Below, in pieces: positions 32,591 through 42,507 of a stretch of 64,000 nt of DNA (position 1 is the stretch's first letter; the number at the start of each line of letters is the position of its first letter). The notes under the pieces were generated by a model. That model was not told the DNA's origin, searched no databases, and saw only the letters and a list, made by a program, of their open reading frames with translations. Position numbers and translations under genes: made by a program. The DNA is taken from the NCBI GenBank assembly GCA_963555705.1, contig OY743190.1, positions 33,090,929 to 33,154,928 on the forward strand, read 5' to 3'. Source of the stretch: Ligustrum vulgare. Lineage: Eukaryota > Streptophyta > Magnoliopsida > Lamiales > Oleaceae.

Positions 32591-35500
32591 TTACTCCTCT
32601 GGTCGGAAAAATAATCGGCGACAACAATCATCCCATCCCCAGCAGCAACTTGCGGCATTCCAAGGAGTTGTTTCTCATTCTTATCCACCACAATATATAC
32701 CAGGCCCCTTTTCCTCCCCTGCATGGGCCTCACGCCCAGGTTCAAATGGAATTTTGGGCCCAGCTCCCCAGTGGTACCCAAACTGTCATTCAAATCAGCA
32801 TGGGCTGACCCAATGCCCCCACAAATTCTCTGGTCCATCTACTGTTGCACCATTTTCTGGAGCTCATTTTGCCTCTGATCCAAATTGGTACCCGGATACT
32901 GGAGCAACCCATCACATGACTTCCATGCCCGTCAATAAACCACAAACTTATGATGGACCTCACAATGTCTATATGGGAAATGGGGACTCATTTCCCGTTT
33001 CTCACACTGGTAACCTATCTTTGGCATTAGGCTCCTCCAATTTTTCCTTACAGAATGTCTTTCATATTCCCTCTATTTGTAAAAACCTTCTTTCTGTAGC
33101 TCGCTTCACTAAAGATAATCTCGTTTTCTTTTTATTTGCTCCAGATTTTTACCAGATTTATTGCTTACGAACTGGTCATCTCTTATTTCAGGGCCCTTGT
33201 AAAGACGGTCTCTACCCCCTAAATTTGTCCGCCATCTACAGTCCTCCTCAAGCTCTTGCCTCCATCCACTCTTCTGTCTGGCACAATCGTTTGGGTCATC
33301 CGTCATCTGATGTTCTAACTCGTCTAGGTCCTGCTCTTGGTTCAAAATTATCTTATAATTCTTTTTGTCGTGAGTGCGCACTTAGTAAATCTCACCAATT
33401 ATCTTTCAATGCAAATAAAGAGACTGCGAGTACTCCTTTTTACATTATTCATAGTGATGTTTGGCAATCGCCTACCGTTACTGGATTCAAGTATTATGTT
33501 CTCTTTACTGATGAATTCTCTCGTTATACTTGGATTTACCCTATGCGCCGTAAAAATGAAGTTCTAACTCACTTCCAAACATTTGTTGCCATGACTAAAA
33601 ATATATTTAACACCACTGTTAAATATCTTCAAAGTGACAATGGAACCGGATACATCAATAATGCTTTTTCTCACTTTTGCAAAGCTTTGGGTATTCAACA
33701 ATGATTCTCCTGCCCTTATACTCCTCAACAAAATGGCCTTGCCGAACGCAAACATCGTCATATTGCAACCATGACTCGCAATCTCCTTCTCACATCTGGT
33801 GCTCCTCAAAACCTTTGGGTTGAAGCTGCATTGACTTCAGTCCATCTAATCAACCTCCTTCCTACATCAACTTTTGATTGGGACACTCCCCATAATCGTC
33901 TCTTTCGTAACCCACCATCCTATTCTTTCGTTCGTGTGTTTGGTTGTTCGTGTTTTCCTCACCTTGGCTCATATATTTCTAATAAATTGTCAAGTCCTAG
34001 TATAGAATGTGTATTCTTAGGTTACAGTCCACATCACAAAGGTTATCGTTGTCTAGATCCTTCTACAGGTCGAGTTTATGTGTCTAGGAATGTTTTGTTT
34101 AACGAAATGAATTTTCCCTATAAAAATTTGCAGGTACAAAAGGTTCCAGAAGCAGGCTTTGATGAATTCATTCATATTTCAAGCCCAATTTCAGTCCTAG
34201 CAGACTTGGTTCCACCATCTAACAGCCCACAACCCACTAATTCCATTCAACACTCATCAGATGAATCAACAACCAGTTTGCCTCCATCATCGCACACAAC
34301 CAGCCGATCTCCTGGTCCATGTACCAACCCGTCGCCCCTCATTACCTACAGTCGGCGCAAGGTCACCTCATCCCATGCTCCCACAAACCCTATCACATCT
34401 CACATTCCGGACCTAATGCCCTAGAGCACTGATCCAATTCCTCCAGTTTCTACTGAATTGCAACTGCCCAGTTCAAATCAGTCATCACAGCCTCTCACTT
34501 CCTTGACTTCGGAAACGATCGAGCCTCCTCCTTCACAACAACACCCAATGGGTCTTTCGAGTCAAACACAATCCGGATGGCACGGTAGAACGGCACAAAG
34601 TTCGCCTAGTCGCTAAAGGGTTCCATCAACAACAAGGTATTGACTACGACGAAACTTTTAGTCCTGTCATTAAACCTGCCACTATTCGTACTGTGCTATC
34701 TCTTGCTGTATCTAGAGGGTGGTCACTTAGGCAATTGGATGTTAAGAATGCCTTTTTACATGGCTATCTCAAAGAAGATGTTCATATGGTGCAACCACCT
34801 GGTTTTATTGATCAGACTCGGCCCTCCTATGTCTGCAAACTCAATAAGGCGATATATGGTCTTAAACAAGCTCCACGTGCCTGGTTCCATCGTATGACCT
34901 CCTTTCTTTTATCAGTTGGTTTTGTGCAAAGTCTAGCAGATTCATCCTTATTCATCTTTTGACATGGGCCAAATATCATTTACTTTTTACTATATGTTGA
35001 TGACATTGTGGTCACTAGCAGTAACGATAGGCTACTCCAAAGCTTCATTGATGTGTTGGGTCGTGGCTTCGATATCAAGGATCTTGGTACTCTTCATTAT
35101 TTTCTGGGTTTGCAGGTCATCTCATTCGACGGTAACATTCACATAAGTCAGCTTTGGTATGCCCATGATTTATTGCAAAAACATGATATGCTTCTCAGCA
35201 AACCGGTTAGCACCCCCATGTCTGCCAAAATCAACCGCTCCGCCTCTGAAGGCGACATTCTCCAAAATCCTACAATCTTTCGGGAAATTGTCGGATCCAT
35301 GCAATACCTCACCATCACCCGTCCTGACATTGCTTTCGCTGTCAATTCCATCTCCCAGTTCATGAGTCAGCCACGCCAACCACATCTTGTTGATGCCAAA
35401 CGCATCCTCCGTTACATCAAAGGAACACTTGATTATGGCCTAGTATTTGGTCCCCAACGACATCCCACTCATATTGCTGCCTATGCTGACGCTGATTGGG

Positions 35501-35940
35501 CTGGTTGCCCAAACACTAGGCGTTCCACTTCCGGCTACCTTGTTTATCTTAGCACAAATTTGGTTTCTTGGTGCTCCAAAAAGCAGCCCACTATCCCTCG
35601 CTCTAGCGCTGAGGCTGAATATCGGTCACTCTCACATGCAAGTGCTGAAACTACATGGTTAGCTTTCCTTCTTTATGAACTTGGTGCACATCTTCAATTC
35701 TCAATACTGCTGCATTGTGACAACCTCAGTGCCACATACATGGCCTCAAATCTAGTTTTCCATGCTCGCACTAAGCACATAGAACTGGATTTCCATTTTG
35801 TTTGAGAGAAAGTGGCCCTTGGCAGCCATCGGGTTTGCTTCATACCCTCTGTTGATCAGCCGGCCGACCTCCTCACTAAGCCACTACACAAGCATTGTCA
35901 TGCCTCTCTCGCTAGCAAACTTGTCCGTGCTGTACCGCCA
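32591..35940 (+). pseudogene. Copia pol (protease, integrase, RT, RNase H), broken
   Basis: Domains are in Copia order. Protease: YPDTGATHHM near 32900. Integrase: the zinc-binding WHNRLGHPS...CRECALSKSH near 33280-33390, then HSDVWQSP and the catalytic region around LQSDNGTGY near 33635. Reverse transcriptase: [18 protein letters not shown] near 34725 and the catalytic YVDDIV near 34995. RNase H: AYADADWAG near 35480 and SSAEAEYRSL near 35605. Stops occur at 33702-33704, 34422-34424, 34960-34962 and near 35803, and a deletion/frameshift removes the integrase-RT linker near 34550. It cannot be translated whole. Confidence 0.9.
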
Positions 35941-35954
35941 AGTTTGAGGGAGGG

Positions 35955-36184
35955 TGTCAAATTAATTGCACAAAATCATGCAATCAAGAGTCCCACATAA
36001 TCAGCAATTCCAGAAAATCTGCACACCATTGATCAAGCCAACAAGAGTCTGTCCAGCTAGAGTTTAGGATCAGTTTTGATTTTGTAATTACAATTCTTTA
36101 TTACTTCCTGTAATTATGCCTATACACAGCTATATATATTGTACATAATATATCTCAATAAATACAAGAAAATACACTTCAACA
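35955..36184 (+). repeat. Copia 3' LTR
   Basis: 230 bp, about 98% identical to the 5' LTR. Confidence 0.95.
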
Positions 36185-36189
36185 CTAAT

Positions 36190-36784
36190 AATGAAATAAA
36201 AAAAGTTATATCATGTGTATATGCCATGTTTGTTAGTTATCTTTCCGACATTAAAAAGAATATTATGATTAGAAATTACAAAATCAATTATTTATTTTTG
36301 GCTTGATAATGATAATACTGAAATAAATAATGAATTATGTTTAGGATATGTGCTTAGCAGTGATAATGATTATGACAGTGATGGAAGAGATGAATCTTTC
36401 TTTACCAGTTTTTGAAAATTTTAATATCATGAATAATAGTAATTATATCATGAAAAAATTCAGAACTAAAAGAGGTCCATATAAAGTTCAAAAGCATATC
36501 AAAAGTAAAAAAAGGTATTGAATATGAAAATGAAATTGATAAAATAGGATACCAAGAGCAACTCTACGCATCACAAGCGATGTTAAAAAATTTGATAGAA
36601 AACTTTGCTAGAGGTACTATAAGATTTATATGATACAAGATATAATTGATAAATTAGAAAAGAGAAAGAAAAATATTTCAAAATATAATACACAATTTGA
36701 ACCAAGTATAGATATTATGGCTGATATAGATATTATCAATTCTCAAACACTGATAGAGTTTGAAAAATTACTTGAAATTTTATA
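36190..36784 (+). pseudogene. Endogenous pararetrovirus-like ORF 1 (3' part) and ORF 2, right copy, degenerate
   Basis: Nucleotide sequence follows the left arm (28874 down to about 28270) with scattered substitutions. ORF 1 and ORF 2 frames are both broken, for example by an extra A after KHIKSKK and by a small deletion near 36570. Homology with the left arm ends near 36782, where the right arm continues into further ORFs that the left arm lacks. Confidence 0.6.
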
Positions 36785-36807
36785 AATTATTTATCTTTGT
36801 GTTTATA

Positions 36808-37026
36808 ATGCCTGGATATACTATTGAAGGATTAGACAATTTGTTAGATAAGATAATGGAAAAAATAGATAACATTGTATCTCAATTAATAGATATGGAT
36901 GAATCATCTGAACAATATTATATACTTTTAGAAAATCATGATCAATACATTATAGATTATTCTGATATATTACAATTTAAAATAGATTTAGATAATAAAA
37001 TAGTAACAAATACAATCCAAACCTAA
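36808..37026 (+). CDS. Small virus-like coiled-coil ORF (MPGYTI paralogue 1)
   Basis: 72 residues, starting MPGYTIEGLDNLLDKIMEKI, strongly helical and acidic with leucine/isoleucine heptad spacing. The stop codon abuts the next ATG (TAA then ATG at 37024-37029), a compact viral arrangement. The next frame starts with the same MPGYTI and keeps the spacing of a YxxLLExxxxY element, so the two are tandem paralogues. It is intact but probably not expressed as part of a functional virus. Its role is unknown; small coiled-coil virion-associated or aphid-transmission-type proteins are found at similar places in caulimovirids. Confidence 0.5.
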   Translation: MPGYTIEGLDNLLDKIMEKIDNIVSQLIDMDESSEQYYILLENHDQYIIDYSDILQFKIDLDNKIVTNTIQT

Positions 37027-37230
37027 ATGCCAGGATATACAATAGTAGAAAAATTAAAAGATGAAATGGAAGATATTAAATATCAAATGGAAAATGAAAA
37101 TATATCTTTTGAAAAATATAATAAACTTTTAGAAAAATACGAATAATATATTGGAGATTATTGTATTTTACTAGATCAAAGAATGGACTTATACCATAAA
37201 ATTTTGTATAATAATTTACCAACCCAATAA
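37027..37230 (+). pseudogene. Small virus-like coiled-coil ORF (MPGYTI paralogue 2), one internal stop
   Basis: Starts MPGYTIVEKLKDEMEDIKY immediately after the stop of the previous frame. A TAA at 37144-37146 interrupts it, but the same frame runs on to a stop at 37228-37230, three bases before the next ATG. One substitution therefore separates it from an intact frame of about 67 residues. Confidence 0.5.
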
Positions 37231-37233
37231 TCT

Positions 37234-37629
37234 ATGAATACTTCACAAACATGTAATCATAAACTATATTTAGAAAATAAAGAAATTTCATTTTTTTCAA
37301 CTATCGTTGAAAAATTTAAAAATATACATTCTGTTGTACAATCTAAACTAAAAGAGATATATGAAGATATTGATTATGCTATCCTAAATAGAATAGAATT
37401 TAATTATGTTGAAACAGCAAAAAATATAAATACGGTTCATAAAATTATAGAAGAATACGAAGATATAGAAGATGAAGTATTAGAAGGAATAACGTTAGGA
37501 TATATAACTAAAAAAGATTATCCTAAATCTTTTGAAAAATTACTATAATATAGAACATTTTTAGAAGAATTTAAAAGATTAAAAAATATAAATATAACCA
37601 GAAGTACTGAATTAAAACAACCTGACTAA
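37234..37629 (+). pseudogene. Virus-like ORF of about 130 codons with one internal stop
   Basis: Opens MNTSQTCNHKLYLENKEISF and is rich in Lys, Glu and Ile. A stop at 37546-37548 leaves 104 residues; the frame then continues (YRTFLEEFKRL) to 37627-37629. No family recognised. It completes a run of three closely spaced small ORFs downstream of ORF 2. Confidence 0.45.
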
Positions 37630-39588
37630 GTTCGGGGATATATCTTGCAAATTAAACAGTCATTTTCATTAAGGGTAATTTTGACATTTCAACAAAGGGG
37701 TCTATTTTACTAAACTTATTACATACCAAACCTATTTAACTAAAAACCCCTTGAGAAATTACTGGAGAAGGTTTCTCGGTGTCTTTCTCATTGTTTATCT
37801 CGTGATGTTTTTGTTGTGGAAGTGGAATTGGACTTCTTGAGATGAACAAAGCTGAACCAACTCTAAAATTCGTAAAGAATAATTTTATTGTAATAGATAG
37901 AGATGAATTCCTCTCCTAATCATAATAGCTTAAAGAAGACAAGTAGTCAAACTATAAAAGAAAAAGAAATCAAATTAAAAAGTTTGAAACAACATAAGAT
38001 AATTTTCTTCCTTATTTTTAATAGAATTATCCCACACCATTCTCCTCCAATTGTGAACAACTTGTCCTCGAATTTGGTTGAAAAAGGTAAAAAAAAATAA
38101 AATAAAATAAATAAATAATGAATTAGAAGGGATAACCTCCAAAATTCATGCATTACTTTGTGAGGAACCTAGCTTTGACTTGAGGAAAATCTCTAGTCAC
38201 TCACTCATCTTGTTTTGGACTCGTTGAAGCGTTCAACATTTATAAGTATAACAGTCAAAATCTATAATATTTTGTTAGCAGCATCTTCGAACCTATGCAT
38301 TCATCATTCTAGATTCTAGATCGTGATTGGTAATTTTATGATTCTTATATCATTGTCACGAGGATGTATGTTTTTACTGTCACCATAGGTGCCATCAACT
38401 AAGGCAAACCTTGCTTTGATACTAATTTTGGTACGAAAACAGAATTATGGTTCTTGAAACAAGAATAAAGTTGAAGTAATTCGAAAATTTGTACAAAATA
38501 ATTTTATTGTAATGAATTGGTCTTTGAAAAAATTGCAAAGCCTTTGATCATATAGGCAAAATATATCCAGTTCCTAATAGTTTAAGAATTTATAAGTAAT
38601 TAAAATCTACAAAAAAAAAAAGGGGTAATCAAAAACCGAAAAGATAGGCTGATTCTTATTAAACCTCATGGGAAATTAAAGTTTGCTGTTTCACAATGAA
38701 GCAACCTTCCTAGGATTATTGGGGCAATTATTGGGGAAGGTTAATTCTCTTTTATGTCTCTTTACCTAATGGTGTAACTACGTTTGCTATGTGGTTTTAT
38801 CATATAGTTTGTCCCTTTGCATTAGCATAATAAATTGCTCGTGCACTGTAATCTTTCTGTTTTGTGGTGATATTGTCTTCTAAAACTAATAAGCTTAGAT
38901 GGGCTGATTCTGTTGAATTTCATTGAAATAAAAGCTCGCAGTTTCAAATTTTCGAATGTCATTTTATTTATTATGAAATCGCTGATACTTATTTGCTATG
39001 AGTGGTATTCTCATTATACCTCACTGTGACGAGCTATTTCCAGCTATGAACTATAACAATCTTGTTACAAAAATTTGAGATGATGTTCTTGAATTATTTG
39101 ATGCGGTCCAAAAATGAGTCACTGAGCACTGATTTGGTATACACTCCTTTTAGGGATTGGGAGCCGTTGATTGTCACCAAAAATCTGAAGAGAAGCCTTC
39201 CTTGCAAGATTAAGAGAAGGTAAATTGAGATAGAGACACTACTGTTCTTGTGCTTGCTCAATGGACATGCTTCGATGCTTTGTGCATTACTCTTGTATGA
39301 ATGCTCCCCCATCACTTCATCCTGAATTATTACCATTAATTAATGTTGTTCAATATTATCCCGCAGTTTGTACTAAACATGGTCGCAGGACATAGTATCC
39401 TCAATCATATAAACGTATAGGGCTTTGCAACATGTCTCTTATCATGAAATTTTGACTTCTTATGTCTTCTTAATCTTGTCGGCTACTGTTGATGTAGCAT
39501 TCTAAACATTAATTAATTATGTTTGTTCAACGCAGCTAATATTTGTTCTGTAGGAGAACTGTTTCAGAAAAAAATATATTCATTTTAA
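37630..39588. other. Intergenic DNA downstream of the virus-like locus
   Basis: No gene recognised. Two diverged copies of a block with AAAATTCGTAAAGAATAATT and TTATTGTAAT (about 37868 and 38478) may be LTR-like remnants, since the second is preceded by GATACTAATTTTGGTAC. The 32-bp repeat matching 27995-28026 is at 38698-38729. Confidence 0.4.
38698..38729. repeat. 32-bp direct repeat, right copy
   Basis: ACAATGAAGCAACCTTCC... through ATTGGGG; partner of 27995-28026, with 28 of 32 bases identical. Confidence 0.5.
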
Positions 39589-39662
39589 GGCCATCTCCCC
39601 CCAGTTTGGGGTATAATGTTCTTCTCCAATAATACCCCAAATCAACCCCAAATTTGGGGTTG
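39589..39662. repeat. Short GC-rich palindromic repeat
   Basis: GGCCATCTCCCCCC opens the block. Two hairpins follow: TTTGGGGTAT/ATACCCCAAA, and the perfect 18-bp palindrome AACCCCAAATTTGGGGTT at 39644-39661. GGCCATCTCC-type starts are frequent in plant MITEs. Confidence 0.5.
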
Positions 39663-39908
39663 ACCTTTTTTATTTACCATTTTGCCATTTTCATATTTAA
39701 TTTGAATGCTAAAAATTCATAATTAATCCAATAATTTGTTGTTATAGTAATAATTGTAATTATAAATATCATAATTTATTACTATTTAATTTGAAATGTT
39801 TTAATTCTATAATTGTTAATTTAATTTTTTCTAAAAAAAATATTTTTGTTTACAATAGTTTAATTTAATTTAATTTGGTCAATTCTACACATTAGCTATT
39901 AATTTAAA

Positions 39909-40330
39909 CTAGTATTACACCCGTGCGATGCATAGACGTACTTAATCGACAAAATATAATGCATTGACACAAACAATGAGGAAAAAAATTAATAAAAAGT
40001 AACAGCAGCGAGTGTCAATTTAAATAATAATAATTCTATTATCCAGAGTATTATAAATTTTGAAATACTTCATTATATATAACATTGGTTTTTGCATTTG
40101 TTGAGTTATCTTCGTTATTGCATGTCAATATCTTCAAATAGACATAATTCCTAACTCTTGATACTGCAACATACAATTGCAAATGATTGAACCTTTTTAG
40201 AAATAATCCTAAATATGAAAGTGATTGATCTTAACTCTTATTGATGGTTGTAGCACATGACACTATTTATCTGGTGTCTCCCTTTAAAGTATTAATAATC
40301 ATTTGAATTTTAAAATTCAAAATTCGTGAA
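39909..40330 (-). mobile_element. 3' end of an autonomous-type Helitron (truncated)
   Basis: On the minus strand the element ends GTAATACTAG followed by host T, preceded by a degenerate GC hairpin (GCATCGCACGGG). Just upstream is the C-terminus of the Helitron helicase, in the correct orientation and at the usual distance. The rest of the element is missing beyond about 40330. Confidence 0.75.
40051..40310 (-). pseudogene. Helitron Rep-helicase C-terminus (Pif1-like)
   Basis: Minus-strand translation gives SLSYLGLFLKRFNHLQLYVA followed by VSRVRNYVYLKILTC and a tail NVIYNEVFQNL ending in a stop at 40051. These are the last helicase motif and C-terminus typical of plant Helitron RepHel proteins. 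Two in-frame stops lie just upstream, around TINKS-DQS, where motif VI should read as one piece. The full protein (over 1000 residues) nicks, unwinds and joins DNA for rolling-circle transposition. Confidence 0.8.
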
Positions 40331-40476
40331 ATAGTGAATTTTTGTTTTTAACCTCTACTACAGTGCTGCAAGTAGATATTTTTATTTCTAAAATTCACAA
40401 AAGTGGGTAAGACCACACAACTACTGTGGGTCGAACCCACCTAATGACATGATACCGAATCTGTCCAAAACAATAT

Positions 40477-41118
40477 TTGGGTTATACAAGGTCAGACATT
40501 TGTTTTGCAGTAAATGTGATGAGCCAATTTCTTCAAAAACCAACTGATGTTCACTGGAATGCATTAAAGGAAGTATTCAGATATCTTAAAGGCACTCTAA
40601 ACTATGGAATCCTACTTCAAAAAAGTGAAGAACTGAAATTAACAGCATATGGAGGTGTCGACTGGGCATCATGCCCTAATGATAGAAGGTCTACTGTTGG
40701 TTACTGTGTGTATTTGGGAAATAACTTGATATCCTGGTCTTCAAAGAAACATGTAGTAGCTAGGTCCAGCACAGAGGCAGAATACCTAACACTAGCACAT
40801 ACTGCTGCAGAAATCTCATGGACATAGTCTCTAATTATAGAGTTAAAAATCGAACTTAGCTGTGTACCCAAGATTTGGTGTGATAACATTAGAGCAAATG
40901 CACTCGCATCCAATCCTGTTTTCACGCTCGAACTAAGCATATTGAATTGGATGCTCATTTTGTAAGAGACAAGGTATTAAACAAGCAATTGGAGATTGAA
41001 TACATCAAGACGGAAGAGCAGACATCTGACATATTGACCAAGCCATTACCGCCAACAAGTTTTCTATATTTGAGGAACAAACTTGGAGTATGCGAGAGAA
41101 ACTCTAGTTTGAGAGGGG
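40477..41118 (+). pseudogene. Copia pol 3' end (RT tail and RNase H)
   Basis: [56 protein letters not shown] and [20 protein letters not shown] are the end of Copia RT and the RNase H domain. A stop at 40825-40827 and a frameshift near 40930 break it. HFVRDKV...EQTSDILTKPLP then completes RNase H. It belongs to a different Copia family from the 31.5-36.2 kb element. The 5' part of this element is absent. Confidence 0.85.
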
Positions 41119-41555
41119 GAGTTGAGAATGTTGAACTGAATCTTGAATTAAAGGACTCAATTGACACAATTGACAGTTCAAGGGAATGCCGTAAATATGT
41201 GAAATCAGTCAAATTAAAAGAAAAGGAGAAAACGTAATACTCTACCTTCACCCATATTTTGAAGAATGTGACTTTACTATTCATCATCTTCGAGTGTAGG
41301 AATAAGCTCAGAGAAACTTTATAGCACCAGCTGGCTGAAGATGCGTAATTTCTGGGAATGAAGTCTGGATGCCTTGCACAGAATTTTGTTAGTTTTGTAA
41401 ATATATTCCTTTCTTCTTTTGTATCTACAATATTCTTCTCCTTCTATAAATAGGCGGTGATTAAATCTCTGTAAGTTTAAGTTATGTGAAATATAAGTTT
41501 GAAGTTTCTAAAGATTTTTCAATTCTAAACTGTCGATAGTTAACTATATATGCAA
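41110..41555 (+). repeat. Probable 3' LTR of the Copia remnant (ends approximate)
   Basis: The purine tract GAGAGGGGGAG (41110-41120) follows the RNase H end, and sequence from about TTGAGAATGTTGAAC onward should be the LTR. A TATA-like CTATAAATAG near 41447 fits an LTR core promoter. The right end is tentatively at GCAACA near 41555. Confidence 0.55.
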
Positions 41556-42286
41556 CAGTGAAATGAGAATCTTTTCATTTCCTCATAAAACACTAATATA
41601 ATATAATACAATTACTTTCATATGGCGTTGTTTTTCGTAAATAATGTTTTTACTCTGGCGGAGAAAGTGAATCTGATTTGCATACAAAAAAAATGTTCAC
41701 CCTCAAAGTTGTGGTCCATAGTGAAGATCGACTTTAGTGGCACGCCACTGCTATAGCTTACTGGTTTGAGCTTTTGGTTCAATGTTTCAAAGGGAGGGAA
41801 ATCTGATTGTCTTGGAATATTTGATAATCCTGATGGATGACACAAAGGTTTCTATTATACAAACAATGTGAGACACGAGTGGGTGAAAATAGATATTTAA
41901 GGAGATGACAAAAGGTTTACATGAGTCTTGAACTTGTGTAATTTGTTAAGTTACATTCACATAAGTAATTAGGGATGTATATTGTGGAAATTGAAAAAGT
42001 AACACCATGTTACTTTTTAATTAAAAGAAAAGAAATAAAAGTGATATTGTGTCACTTTTTAAAAATAAAAATAGTATTGTATCACTTTTTATTTAAAAGA
42101 TAAAGTGATATTGTGTTTGTCACTCTTTTAAAAAATAAAGTTACACAATTATTAAAAAAATAATAAAAGTATGAAAAAAAGTAATAAAAATGTATAATGT
42201 ATCTATTAGTTTGTAGACTTGTGTTCATCTTTTATACTAAGACTACGTTTTATCGTGAACATTTCAACGAAAAAGTCACATCAAGG
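41556..42286. repeat. AT-rich DNA with repeated GTGATATTGTGTCACTTTTT phrases
   Basis: From about 42000, units with AAGTGATATTGTGTCACTTT followed by A-rich filler recur. A longer segment ending ATGTATAATGTATCTATTAG and GACTTGTG recurs near 42990 and 44030. No gene is seen. Confidence 0.5.
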
Positions 42287-42297
42287 AATTTACTTTT

Positions 42298-42496
42298 TTT
42301 TTGGGTCGAGTGGTAAATCGCAGGATGTGCCTTCCAGAGGTCAGGGTGAAAGGTACTAAGGTCCCCACAAGTGGTGGTAACTCCCACTTGCCACAAGGTC
42401 AAATCCTTTTTCAGGATTCGAACCCTGTATTCGACCGCGCTGAGTGTGTTATCAGTCCTCTCCTTTGTCATTGAGAGATATGCCCTTGGGGCAAGA
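42298..42496 (-). mobile_element. tRNA-derived SINE, about 199 bp
   Basis: An 11-bp target duplication AATTTACTTTT flanks it (42287-42297 and 42497-42507). On the minus strand it starts CTTGCCCCAAGGGCATATCTC, carries a clear RNA polymerase III box B (GGGTTCGAATCCTG) and ends in an A-run next to the duplication. Box A is degenerate. A SINE needs LINE enzymes for movement. Confidence 0.8.
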
Positions 42497-42507
42497 AATT
42501 TACTTTT

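Larger units (their letters stand above)
31497..36184 (+). mobile_element. Copia LTR retrotransposon (Ale/Retrofit-like), 4688 bp, defective
   Basis: Two LTRs (31497-31728 and 35955-36184) differ at about five positions plus one TA indel (roughly 98% identical). Target duplications CTAAT occur at 31492-31496 and 36185-36189. The primer-binding site TGGTATCAGCC follows the 5' LTR directly, and the purine tract GAGGGAGGG precedes the 3' LTR. Gag and pol are recognisable in order but carry stop codons and two frameshifts. The left-arm virus copy shows the uninterrupted target site, so the insertion is exactly defined. Confidence 0.95.
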
